From Oribacterium sp. (GTDB lineage Bacteria; Bacillota_A; Clostridia; Lachnospirales; Lachnospiraceae), in the NCBI GenBank assembly GCA_017940955.1, contig JAGAXP010000197.1, forward strand, positions 1 through 13,579: 13,579 bases of DNA, written 5' to 3'. The translations under genes were made by a program, and so were the position numbers. The notes beneath the pieces were generated by a model. That model was not told the origin of the DNA. It saw only the letters and a list, made by a program, of their open reading frames with translations, and did no database searches. Position 1 is the stretch's first letter; every line of letters begins with the position of its first letter. Below are positions 6,881 to 13,457 of this stretch, one piece after another.

Positions 6881-6897
6881 AGGGGCGAAGTGCCCCT
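6881..6897. other. Small GC hairpin upstream of the adenylation gene
   Basis: AGGGGC-GAAGT-GCCCCT forms a 6-bp stem in AT-rich surroundings. No T-run follows on the plus strand; on the minus strand it is followed by TATTATTCTT. It lies upstream of the possible promoter at 6914-6944. Its role is unclear. Confidence 0.3.
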
Positions 6898-6913
6898 CTG
6901 AAAAATATGGTTC

Positions 6914-6944
6914 TTACAAACCGGAGTTGCTTATCAAGTATAAT
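6914..6944 (+). promoter_or_regulatory. Possible promoter of the adenylation/condensation gene pair
   Basis: A perfect TATAAT (6939-6944) lies 19 bases after TTACAA (6914-6919). The spacing is longer than ideal. A small inverted repeat GTGT-N6-ACAC (6951-6964 region) lies just downstream and could be a regulator site. Confidence 0.35.
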
Positions 6945-7017
6945 CATTGTGTCGAAATACACTTATATTGTTTGAAGAGGACTAATCCTGAATGACGTCA
7001 AGGAAGGATAAAGTAAT

Positions 7018-9006
7018 ATGAACAGCAATTTACTGTCTGCACGAATTTGTCGGGAATACCCGGAACGTATCGCAATCACGGATGCCGATGGAAGCTGCAC
7101 CTATGCAGAAATGGAAAGAGGAATCCATGGCCTTTGCAGAAAGCTGCGGGAAATGGGTGTCCGTAAGGGCAGTCGCGTCGCACTGTGGGGCTACAACACA
7201 TCAAATTGGCTGATTGCCTTCCTGGCTATTGTCAGGGCAGGCGGTACTGCTGTACTGGTGAATTACAGTATGAGCAGTCAGGAGGCAGCGGATCTTCTGA
7301 ATATGACAGAAACCCGTTTTATACTCTGCGGAGACAATGCAGAAACAAAAAAGGATCCGTCCGCCATGCAGAAGTTCGCTTCCATGACGGACATTCCGAC
7401 GGAATGCTGTCTGGACATCCGATCCTCGGTACAGAATCTGGCACGAACATTCCGGGATGCGACGGAAGAACCGGATGTCCGGAGCGAGGAAGAAGCGGGA
7501 GAAACCGCGTTTATCATTTTTACATCAGGAACCACTTCCCAGCCAAAGGCTGTTCAAATCTCTCAGCAGGCTTTGAGTTTTGATGCAGAGGTTTTTAACA
7601 GAAATATAAGCGAATATGCCGGTCGCAGCGTGTGCATAGCAGTTCCATTGTTTCATATCCTTGGTCTCCTAATGAGCTTTGCCTACCTTTGCCGCGGAAG
7701 CACGGTTTGTCTGCCTTCAAATTACAAGCCGGACACATTGAGCCGCATGATCGACGCCTGCCGTATTTCCGACATAGCGGCCGTTGGCGCGGTATATATA
7801 GGTCTCAGTGAAGCGGAGGATTTCGAGGAGAAGGTTGTACCTTATCTGCATCTCTGTATGATCGCGGGAGGTATGTCCACGCCTGTACAGATGATGCGGT
7901 TGGAACTGGAGTATGCCAATGCAACATTCCTCAACATGTACGGTCAGAGCGAGGCCGCTCCGCTGACTATGGTGAGACCAACCGATATGGTAGAAAAGCG
8001 CGCCCAGACTGTGGGTCAGGCTGTTGACGATCTGGACATTCGCATCTCGGATGGGAAGGGAGGATTCCTGCCCCAGGGCGAAATCGGAGAGGTGGTCGCA
8101 CGTGGCCGGAATCTCATGAACGGCTACTACAATCTTCCAAAGGATAAACAGCCCGTGGATGATGAAGGATGGCTTCATACCGGCGATCTCGGTTTATTTG
8201 ATGAAGAAGGGTATCTGTATCTTGCCGGCCGTATCAAGGATGTCATAATTCGCGGTGGTGAAAATATTTCTCCTTCCGAAATCGAGAATGCACTGAACCA
8301 GCTTGACAATATCCGGGAGGCTAAGGTCATGGGAGTGCCTCATCCCATCTATGGAGAAAGTGTGGAAGCCTGCATCACAATGACTGACGGAGGTGCAAGC
8401 TTCGATGAAGCAGGCTTCAAAGAACGTCTGCGCGGTATGATCGCCCGCTTCAAAATCCCTTCCCATATCTTCCTGTATGACAGTTTTCCTCTTAATGTAA
8501 ACGGGAAGCTTGATCAACGTGCCCTTCATACAGATCTGTTGAATCGGCTCAAGCGAATGATGGTTAATGAAGAGCTGGCGGGAGGCATTACCGTATTTGA
8601 ACTGACGGTTAAAAACAGCCGTTACGCAATAGTACCGGTTACCAGTCTTGTAAGCGAACTGGCAGAGGATGTGGGCTTCGGCAAGCGGCGAATCATGTCT
8701 ATACGTCTTGCTGTGGAAGAAATGCTGACTGAGCGCATCATGGATGCATATTCCAATGCGGGGGATATCCGGGTAAAGATTACATTGATGCCGGAATGGC
8801 TTCGCATTACGTTTAGTGATGACGGAGCTGAATATTTCATCGACAAGAGGCGCGATACTTCCATGAGTGCAAAAATCATCCTAAAAGCCGTCAATAATTT
8901 TTACACCGATTATGTAAAAGGAAAACCCGAATATTGCATGGATTTTTTGTATGAGAAAGACATTAATATCCAGCAATTTCTGATAAATAGTAAAGGAGAT
9001 GAGTAA
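7018..9006 (+). CDS. Acyl-adenylating enzyme (AMP-binding) fused to a degenerate GHKL/anti-sigma-kinase-like domain
   Basis: A 662-residue fusion. Residues 1-510 are an ANL-superfamily adenylation enzyme (acyl-CoA synthetase, acyl-ACP ligase or NRPS A domain type), which activates a carboxylic acid as its acyl-AMP. Motifs: FTSGTTSQPKAV at 168-179, NMYGQSE at 306-312, GWLHTGDLG at 384-392, GRIKDVIIRGGENISP at 404-419, and the catalytic Lys497 in NVNGKLD. Residues 525-648 resemble the GHKL ATPase fold of RsbW/SpoIIAB (HATPase_c_2): AVEEMLTERIMDAY at 565-578 and ITFSDDG at 597-603. The usual N-box Asn is Glu572, the second Gly of the D-x-G-x-G box is missing, and the Gly-rich lid motif is SMSAKIILKAV, so ATP binding may be lost. 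No carrier or condensation domain is present. The start has AAGGAAGGA upstream. The next gene starts 4 bases after the stop. 37 of 43 arginine codons are CGN, unlike the flanking genes. Confidence 0.85.
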   Translation: MNSNLLSARICREYPERIAITDADGSCTYAEMERGIHGLCRKLREMGVRKGSRVALWGYNTSNWLIAFLAIVRAGGTAVLVNYSMSSQEAADLLNMTETRFILCGDNAETKKDPSAMQKFASMTDIPTECCLDIRSSVQNLARTFRDATEEPDVRSEEEAGETAFIIFTSGTTSQPKAVQISQQALSFDAEVFNRNISEYAGRSVCIAVPLFHILGLLMSFAYLCRGSTVCLPSNYKPDTLSRMIDACRISDIAAVGAVYIGLSEAEDFEEKVVPYLHLCMIAGGMSTPVQMMRLELEYANATFLNMYGQSEAAPLTMVRPTDMVEKRAQTVGQAVDDLDIRISDGKGGFLPQGEIGEVVARGRNLMNGYYNLPKDKQPVDDEGWLHTGDLGLFDEEGYLYLAGRIKDVIIRGGENISPSEIENALNQLDNIREAKVMGVPHPIYGESVEACITMTDGGASFDEAGFKERLRGMIARFKIPSHIFLYDSFPLNVNGKLDQRALHTDLLNRLKRMMVNEELAGGITVFELTVKNSRYAIVPVTSLVSELAEDVGFGKRRIMSIRLAVEEMLTERIMDAYSNAGDIRVKITLMPEWLRITFSDDGAEYFIDKRRDTSMSAKIILKAVNNFYTDYVKGKPEYCMDFLYEKDINIQQFLINSKGDE

Positions 9007-9009
9007 ACT

Positions 9010-10347
9010 ATGAGTATAAACCGTCCGACTTTTCTGAAAAAGGAACTGGCCCTGTCGTCTTCCCCTTATCTTTACACGTCCAAACAGTTGAAAGCTTATG
9101 CCGTGGAAATCAACCACCGGGATCCTGTAGACGGTGACCTGCTGCAGAAGGCTCTGGACCGCACATTGGAACGTATGCCTTATCTGTCAGATACATTTGT
9201 TAATGACGGCCGCGCCTTTTACTACGCGGAGAATCCACTGCCCATGGAGGCCGCACATTTTCATGGCATCCGACAGGTTGGCGGGAAGGAAACAAATTAT
9301 CACATGCTTGATGTTACCTGGGATGATCATACTACCTGGTTTACCATGTTTCACGGTTTCTGTGACGGACAGGGAATATATTTCTTTTTGGAGACTGTGA
9401 TCTATTATTATTACTGCCTGAAAGACGGTAAGGAATATGATCCAAACGGCATTCGGACTCACCTGGATCCGATGACTGATGCGGAAACCCTTGATCCCAT
9501 TACTGTGAAATATTCGGTAGATCCCGAATTTAAAATGCCTGAAGGCGGTTCGCAGAAAAAACCTTACAGTCTTCCTGAAACGCAGGAAGGACCGGAGGAT
9601 GAAGTGCGGGATTATGGTATCCGGATACCCTCCGGAGAACTGATGTCATTTGTAAAGGGACTTAACTCTTCACCATCAGTGGTGATATCAATGCTGGTTT
9701 GCGAAGCCATTCAAAAAGTGCATCCGGAATGTGATGCTCCAATCGTTGCCAACATTCCACTGTCGGCCCGTAAGATTCTGGATTGTCCAAAGACCTTCAA
9801 GAACTGTTCAAACCGTGTTTTGCTGCCCATAACCGGTACACCTATGGATGCGATGCCCTTTGAACAAAAGGCGGCTGCGCTCAGGGGTGTGTTGAAAATG
9901 CAGCTCAATCCCAATATACTGAGGACTGTTTACAACAATATCATGGGTCCAAAGTATATCGAACGCATGACAACTCCCGGAGATTATTGGGAAACTGTAG
10001 AGCAATCAAATAAATCCATGTCCATGATCTGCCATGACACATTCTATACTGATTATATCGGATCCCTGCACACTACAGAGTACACACCGCAGATTACAGG
10101 TATACATTTCCTGTGCGCTCCTCCGATGGAAGGCAAACTGCACCTTAATATCATCGAACATAACGGCAGTTTCCAGATTAATTGTCTGGCTCATTTCGAT
10201 ATTTCGGTTTATGTAAACGCACTTATGGATGTTTTGGCGGAACACGGCCTTGGCGCTGAACGCGATCCGGACCGTAGATTCAGCCTTCCGCGCACTCAGT
10301 GGAGAGATTCCATGGGGTTAATTGAAACCGGTAACTTGAACACTTAA
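9010..10347 (+). CDS. Stand-alone condensation/acyltransferase-fold protein with HxxxDG motif
   Basis: A 445-residue protein with the layout of NRPS condensation-like enzymes and alcohol acetyltransferases (PapA5/WES-type fold). The active-site motif HxxxDG is clear as His115-Gly-Phe-Cys-Asp119-Gly120 in MFHGFCDGQG. The N-terminal DGDLLQKALDRTLERMPYL (41-59) is the usual first helix of the fold, and ANIPLSARKIL in the middle resembles the family's core strand region. Such enzymes join an activated acyl group to an amine or alcohol acceptor. It starts 4 bases after the adenylation gene, with AAAGGAG (8992-8998) inside that gene's end, so the two are translated from one message and probably act in sequence. 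Codon use (15 of 19 Arg codons CGN) matches its partner. Substrates cannot be deduced; a small acyl-amide or ester product is the likeliest inference. Confidence 0.75.
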   Translation: MSINRPTFLKKELALSSSPYLYTSKQLKAYAVEINHRDPVDGDLLQKALDRTLERMPYLSDTFVNDGRAFYYAENPLPMEAAHFHGIRQVGGKETNYHMLDVTWDDHTTWFTMFHGFCDGQGIYFFLETVIYYYYCLKDGKEYDPNGIRTHLDPMTDAETLDPITVKYSVDPEFKMPEGGSQKKPYSLPETQEGPEDEVRDYGIRIPSGELMSFVKGLNSSPSVVISMLVCEAIQKVHPECDAPIVANIPLSARKILDCPKTFKNCSNRVLLPITGTPMDAMPFEQKAAALRGVLKMQLNPNILRTVYNNIMGPKYIERMTTPGDYWETVEQSNKSMSMICHDTFYTDYIGSLHTTEYTPQITGIHFLCAPPMEGKLHLNIIEHNGSFQINCLAHFDISVYVNALMDVLAEHGLGAERDPDRRFSLPRTQWRDSMGLIETGNLNT

Positions 10348-10529
10348 GGTGGCGTGACAATGGGGGACCATATTCAACGTTCCCGGGTATGGAAAAAGCA
10401 ACTATATTCTTTGGATGCATGATGGGACAGGTGCCTGTCTTTCCGTATACGGATGCTGCGCAATTTCGTACATCTTGGGCCAGTTTGTCTGACACTGGAC
10501 TTATACAGCAAATTATGCTAATACATTAA
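10348..10529 (+). other. Possible gene remnant after the condensation gene (46-codon frame from 10389)
   Basis: The frame one base back from the condensation gene stays open from inside that gene to TAA 10527-10529. From an ATG at 10389 it gives 46 residues starting MEKATIFFGCMMGQVPVFPY. There is no ribosome binding site and no family match I can recall. It may be the decayed edge of a transferred segment or simply non-coding. It lacks the DSL motif of an acyl carrier protein. Confidence 0.25.
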
Positions 10530-10568
10530 AGTGACAAAATAAAGAAACTTTCGAGGAGAACCGGTTAC

Positions 10569-11504
10569 ATGATGACTGACGAAGAGAAGAACAGGAAGCT
10601 TAGCGACCTTGTAGATATTATCAATAAGAATTACGAAGATGTTGATCTTTTGAATGCTTTGGGAAAAAGGAGACTTCCTGACAGGGACAGGATCATCGTT
10701 ATAATAAAAGCCATAAGAAGATTAATGTTCCCGGGCTACTTTGGGCAGGTTGCATTTGAGAAAACCACATCTCATTATTTTGCAGGAGAGATGATCAGCT
10801 CTGTTATCGAGGAGCTTAAAAAACAGATTGTTATCGCACTTCGGTACGGCAAGGAGGATCAGGGTTTTTCTGAGGAGATCAATGCAAAAGCCGAGGAAAT
10901 AAGCTATAAATTTGCAGAGCGTTTCCCCGAAATCCTCAGGATACTTCTTACTGATGTAGATGCAGCTTATGACGGTGATCCCGCCAGCGGCAGCAAAGAA
11001 GCGGTCATTTTTTCATACCCGGGATTTAACGCGATCTTTGTATATAGGATAGCCCACGAGCTTTATCTACTGGGTGTTCCTTTTATTCCAAGAATGATGA
11101 CGGAGTATGCACATTCTCACACCGGTATAGACATTAACCCCGGTGCAAAGATCGGAGAATACTTCTTTATCGACCACGGAACCGGCGTTGTTGTAGGTGA
11201 GACTACGGAGATCGGCAATAATGTGAAGATTTATCAGGGCGTAACCCTGGGTGCGCTTTCTACCAGAAAGGGTCAGCTGCTTTCCGGAATCAAGAGACAT
11301 CCGACCATCGGGGACAACGTTACGATTTATTCCAATGCCTCCATACTCGGAGGAGATACAGTTATCGGCGAGCATTCCACTATCGGAGGCAGCTCATTCA
11401 TCACTGAATCGGTACCTCCATATACGAAAGTCAGCATCAAAAACCCCGAGCTTACCTTCAAGGGCAGGGAGGAAGATGAAAATACCGGTAAGCTGTATGA
11501 GTGA
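10569..11504 (+). CDS. epsC: Serine O-acetyltransferase, EpsC type
   Basis: Transfers acetyl from acetyl-CoA to L-serine, the first step of cysteine synthesis. The 311-residue product has an alpha-helical N-terminal half and a C-terminal left-handed beta-helix of hexapeptide repeats (about 186-278: IDINPGAKIG, VVVGETTEIG, VKIYQGVTLG, PTIGDNVTIY, ASILGGDTVIG). By comparison with E. coli CysE the catalytic pair is Asp188 and His203 (IDHGTGVVVGET), with His244 in KRHP also conserved. The longer N-terminus is typical of the EpsC/SAT form seen in anaerobic bacteria. Two ATGs are adjacent at 10569 and 10572; GAGGAG at 10553-10558 is 10 bases from the first, which I chose. No cysK lies next to it in this window, and a perfect-palindrome terminator follows, so the gene is probably transcribed alone. 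It has AGA/AGG-rich arginine codons like the host. Confidence 0.92.
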   Translation: MMTDEEKNRKLSDLVDIINKNYEDVDLLNALGKRRLPDRDRIIVIIKAIRRLMFPGYFGQVAFEKTTSHYFAGEMISSVIEELKKQIVIALRYGKEDQGFSEEINAKAEEISYKFAERFPEILRILLTDVDAAYDGDPASGSKEAVIFSYPGFNAIFVYRIAHELYLLGVPFIPRMMTEYAHSHTGIDINPGAKIGEYFFIDHGTGVVVGETTEIGNNVKIYQGVTLGALSTRKGQLLSGIKRHPTIGDNVTIYSNASILGGDTVIGEHSTIGGSSFITESVPPYTKVSIKNPELTFKGREEDENTGKLYE

Positions 11505-11550
11505 TTAATGGGAAATTGCTTATTATACGGGATTATCAAGATGCATAAAT

Positions 11551-11612
11551 ATCCACCGGGGACGGTTCTCGCCGGCGAGAACCGTCCCCGGTGGATTTCT
11601 TTGTGTGTTTTT
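11551..11612 (+). terminator. 46-bp perfect palindrome and T-rich tail after epsC
   Basis: Positions 11551-11573 and 11574-11596 are exact reverse complements (23-bp arms, no unpaired loop), containing CGGGGACGGTTCTCGCC. A broken T-tract (11596-11612) follows. It should end the epsC transcript, and it carries the same core as the hairpins near 2415, 6031 and 6807. Confidence 0.88.
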
Positions 11613-11716
11613 AGTTATAATTATCGGTATGGAGTATTGAACCATGGGCGAGAGTGATAATAAAGAAATACTCTGATCCGGATTACAGGGGATGTAAAAC
11701 CAACAAGGGAGACAGA

Positions 11717-12376
11717 ATGATATATTTGCTTTCTGCGGATTTTAAAAATTTAAATGAACCACTTTCTGACTGGGCGGAGCTGCTGGATGACGACAGGCGG
11801 GAAAAGGCGGAGAGATACAGATTCTATAAAGATAAGATTCTGTGTACCTTCGCCTATATACTTCTCAGGTACGCGCTGAAAAAGGAATACGGCATCCGGG
11901 AAAAACCGAAACTATTATATGACAGGTCCGGCAAACCACATATAGAGGGGTCTGATATCTGTTTCAATTTTTCTCATTGTGACAATGCTCTCGCCTGTGT
12001 TGTGGATAAGGACGTGGTCGGTATCGATGTACAGAATTATACGGAGATATTAACACAGGTAAAAAAGCGGTTTTTGACTGAGGATGAGATGAAGGCTTTT
12101 GGAGAGACCGCGGATGGGGATGCTGCCATAAGGGCACTTGCCAGGGTCTGGACTTTGAAGGAGGCCTACGGAAAATATCATGGAAGCGGACTTATATACG
12201 ATTTAGTCGGGAAGGACTTCCTTAGTGTAAGTAACAGTCCGGAGTGGCAGCGATACGAAGGTCTGAATGTGTATTCGGAAGAAATGGAAAACTTCGCTGT
12301 CAGTGTGTTCTCGAATTCTGCGATGGAATTGTATAAGGTGAGCATTGAAGAAATAAGACGTGTTATGCTGCACTGA
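11717..12376 (+). CDS. 4'-phosphopantetheinyl transferase, Sfp type
   Basis: Transfers the phosphopantetheine arm from CoA to carrier proteins of fatty acid, polyketide or non-ribosomal peptide synthesis. In the 219-residue product the family motifs appear in order: GKPH at 72-75, FNFSHCDNALACVV at 83-96, VGIDVQ at 101-106, and VWTLKEAYGKYHGSG at 144-158. Metal ligands would be Asp104 and Glu149; the third position, Glu in Sfp's GIDIE, is Gln106 here, a change seen in some other members of the superfamily. The frame is open from a GTG at 11654, but AAGGGAG at 11705-11711 lies 5 bases before the ATG at 11717, giving the usual N-terminus. A TATAAT at 11616-11621 may be part of its promoter. Its partner carrier protein is not in the window; it may serve the adenylation/condensation pair 1.4 kb upstream or unrelated synthases elsewhere. 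Confidence 0.87.
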   Translation: MIYLLSADFKNLNEPLSDWAELLDDDRREKAERYRFYKDKILCTFAYILLRYALKKEYGIREKPKLLYDRSGKPHIEGSDICFNFSHCDNALACVVDKDVVGIDVQNYTEILTQVKKRFLTEDEMKAFGETADGDAAIRALARVWTLKEAYGKYHGSGLIYDLVGKDFLSVSNSPEWQRYEGLNVYSEEMENFAVSVFSNSAMELYKVSIEEIRRVMLH

Positions 12377-12485
12377 GCTTAATGAGAGATGTTTTGGATA
12401 AAAGCAGGAATCGGTCGTTAGCAGAAAAGATGTCATCTGGGCGGTTGCGAAACAAGTTGATAATCAGACAGATAGAGATTTAGAT

Positions 12486-13154
12486 ATGGCGATATATCGG
12501 TTAGACGAAAAAGAAATATGGTTTCCCATGCCTTCAGAAGCTGAGGAGGACGGACTTCTTGCAGTAGGAGGGGATCTTTCCCTGGGCAGGCTTCTGCTTG
12601 CTTATTCCAATGGGATTTTTCCCTGGTTCGATCCCGGAGATGAAATTCTCTGGTGGTGTCCCCATAAGAGATATATCATAAGACCTTCGGAAATACACAT
12701 TTCACATTCCATGAGAAAATTCATCAGGCATCATGATATCGGCATCAAGCTGAACAGAGATTTTGCGGATACCATGCACAGATGCAGACTTCAGAGAGAG
12801 TTCAAGGAGGGTACATGGATCTCGGATGAAATGGAGGCGGCTTACGGAAGACTTTTCAGGGCAGGTTATGCCACGAGCGTTGAGTCATTTATCGATGGTG
12901 AACTTGCGGGAGGACTATACGGTGTTTCCATAGGCAAATGTTTCTTTGGGGAGAGCATGTTCAGCATAAAAGAAAACGGCTCTAAACTTGCGCTCATTTT
13001 CCTTGCAAGGTTCCTGGAGGATAAGAGCTTCAATATGATAGACTGTCAGTTCCACACAGATCACCTGGAGAGCATGGGCGGCTGTTATATAAGCTATGAG
13101 GAGTACTGCAAACTGCTGGAAGAAGGAATAGATGAGGACTGGGAGAAAAACTAG
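12486..13154 (+). CDS. aat: Leucyl/phenylalanyl-tRNA-protein transferase
   Basis: Adds Leu or Phe from aminoacyl-tRNA to proteins with N-terminal Arg or Lys, marking them for ClpAP/ClpS degradation in the bacterial N-degron pathway. The 222-residue product is close to the E. coli length (234). Characteristic segments are WFPMPSEAEEDGLLAVGGDL (12-31), YSNGIFPWF (40-48), WWCPHKR (56-62, usually WWSPxxR), GGLYGVSIGKCFFGESMFS (140-158) and IDCQFHTDHLESMG (184-197). The ribosome binding site is weak (only GAGA-like bases before the ATG), so translation may be low. It follows the phosphopantetheinyl transferase gene after 109 bases that hold no recognisable gene or terminator. A LacI-type operator-like site begins 3 bases after its stop codon. 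Identification is firm. Confidence 0.93.
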   Translation: MAIYRLDEKEIWFPMPSEAEEDGLLAVGGDLSLGRLLLAYSNGIFPWFDPGDEILWWCPHKRYIIRPSEIHISHSMRKFIRHHDIGIKLNRDFADTMHRCRLQREFKEGTWISDEMEAAYGRLFRAGYATSVESFIDGELAGGLYGVSIGKCFFGESMFSIKENGSKLALIFLARFLEDKSFNMIDCQFHTDHLESMGGCYISYEEYCKLLEEGIDEDWEKN

Positions 13155-13156
13155 GA

Positions 13157-13170
13157 TGCAAACGATTGCA
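13157..13170. promoter_or_regulatory. LacI/GalR-type operator, distal site 1
   Basis: TGCAAACGATTGCA, a near-perfect 14-bp palindrome with the central CG step typical of LacI/GalR-family operators. It lies right after the aat stop codon, 164 bases (centre to centre) upstream of the site that overlaps the promoter, and could allow DNA looping. Confidence 0.6.
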
Positions 13171-13289
13171 GAGCTTACCGGTTCATGGATGTATATAAAG
13201 AAAGAACTGCCAATGATGTTAATAATGCACAATTAAGTATGATTAAAATAGCAATAAATAACAATTTATACAACTTATTGCAGGCTATA

Positions 13290-13303
13290 TGCAACTTTTT
13301 GCA
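13290..13303. promoter_or_regulatory. LacI/GalR-type operator-like site 2, imperfect centre
   Basis: TGCAACTTTTTGCA has intact TGCAA/TTGCA arms with a CTTT centre instead of ACGT-like bases. Its centre is 31 bp upstream of site 3, close to three helical turns. Without the central CG it may be a weak or decayed site. Confidence 0.4.
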
Positions 13304-13319
13304 GTAGAACGCATAGGTG

Positions 13320-13348
13320 TTGCAAACGTTTGCAGCCGGTGATATAAC
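13320..13348 (+). promoter_or_regulatory. Probable promoter of the aldolase-family gene
   Basis: TTGCAA (13320-13325) and TATAAC (13343-13348) have a 17-base spacer. The predicted start near 13355 places operator sites over the -35 box and just downstream of the start, with a leader of about 100 bases before the ATG at 13458. Confidence 0.5.
13321..13334. promoter_or_regulatory. LacI/GalR-type operator, perfect palindrome, site 3
   Basis: TGCAAACGTTTGCA is an exact palindrome and overlaps the -35 element of the promoter at 13320-13348, a position suited to repression. It also nearly fits the CcpA cre consensus, so catabolite control is an alternative. Confidence 0.7.
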
Positions 13349-13362
13349 TTAACCATAAGAAA

Positions 13363-13376
13363 TACAAACGATTGCA
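13363..13376. promoter_or_regulatory. LacI/GalR-type operator, site 4, downstream of transcription start
   Basis: TACAAACGATTGCA, two mismatches from the perfect palindrome. Its centre is 42 bp from site 3, four helical turns, and falls about 15 bases into the predicted transcript, a roadblock position. Confidence 0.6.
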
Positions 13377-13457
13377 GACAGCGAACGGCGCCTTGCTGAT
13401 GCAGTTAAAGAATCACCCTAAAAATAATTTCGATAATCAATAAGGAGAAAAACAATC

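Noticed and set aside
7717..8178. 153-residue minus-strand frame opposite the adenylation gene
   Set aside because: Overlaps conserved adenylation motifs on the other strand; no ribosome binding site or family resemblance.
10389..10529. Small ORF as the missing acyl carrier protein
   Set aside because: Too short (46 residues), no DSL/Ser attachment motif, no ribosome binding site.
6031..11596. Repeated GGACGGTTCTC hairpins as insertion-sequence ends or attachment sites
   Set aside because: No transposase or integrase gene and no target-site duplications are seen; positions at 3' ends of genes fit terminators better.
13278..13294. TTGCAGGCTATATGCAA as a fifth operator
   Set aside because: The half sites are in the reverse order (TTGCA...TGCAA) with a 7-base gap, unlike the other four; it overlaps site 2 and is probably chance.
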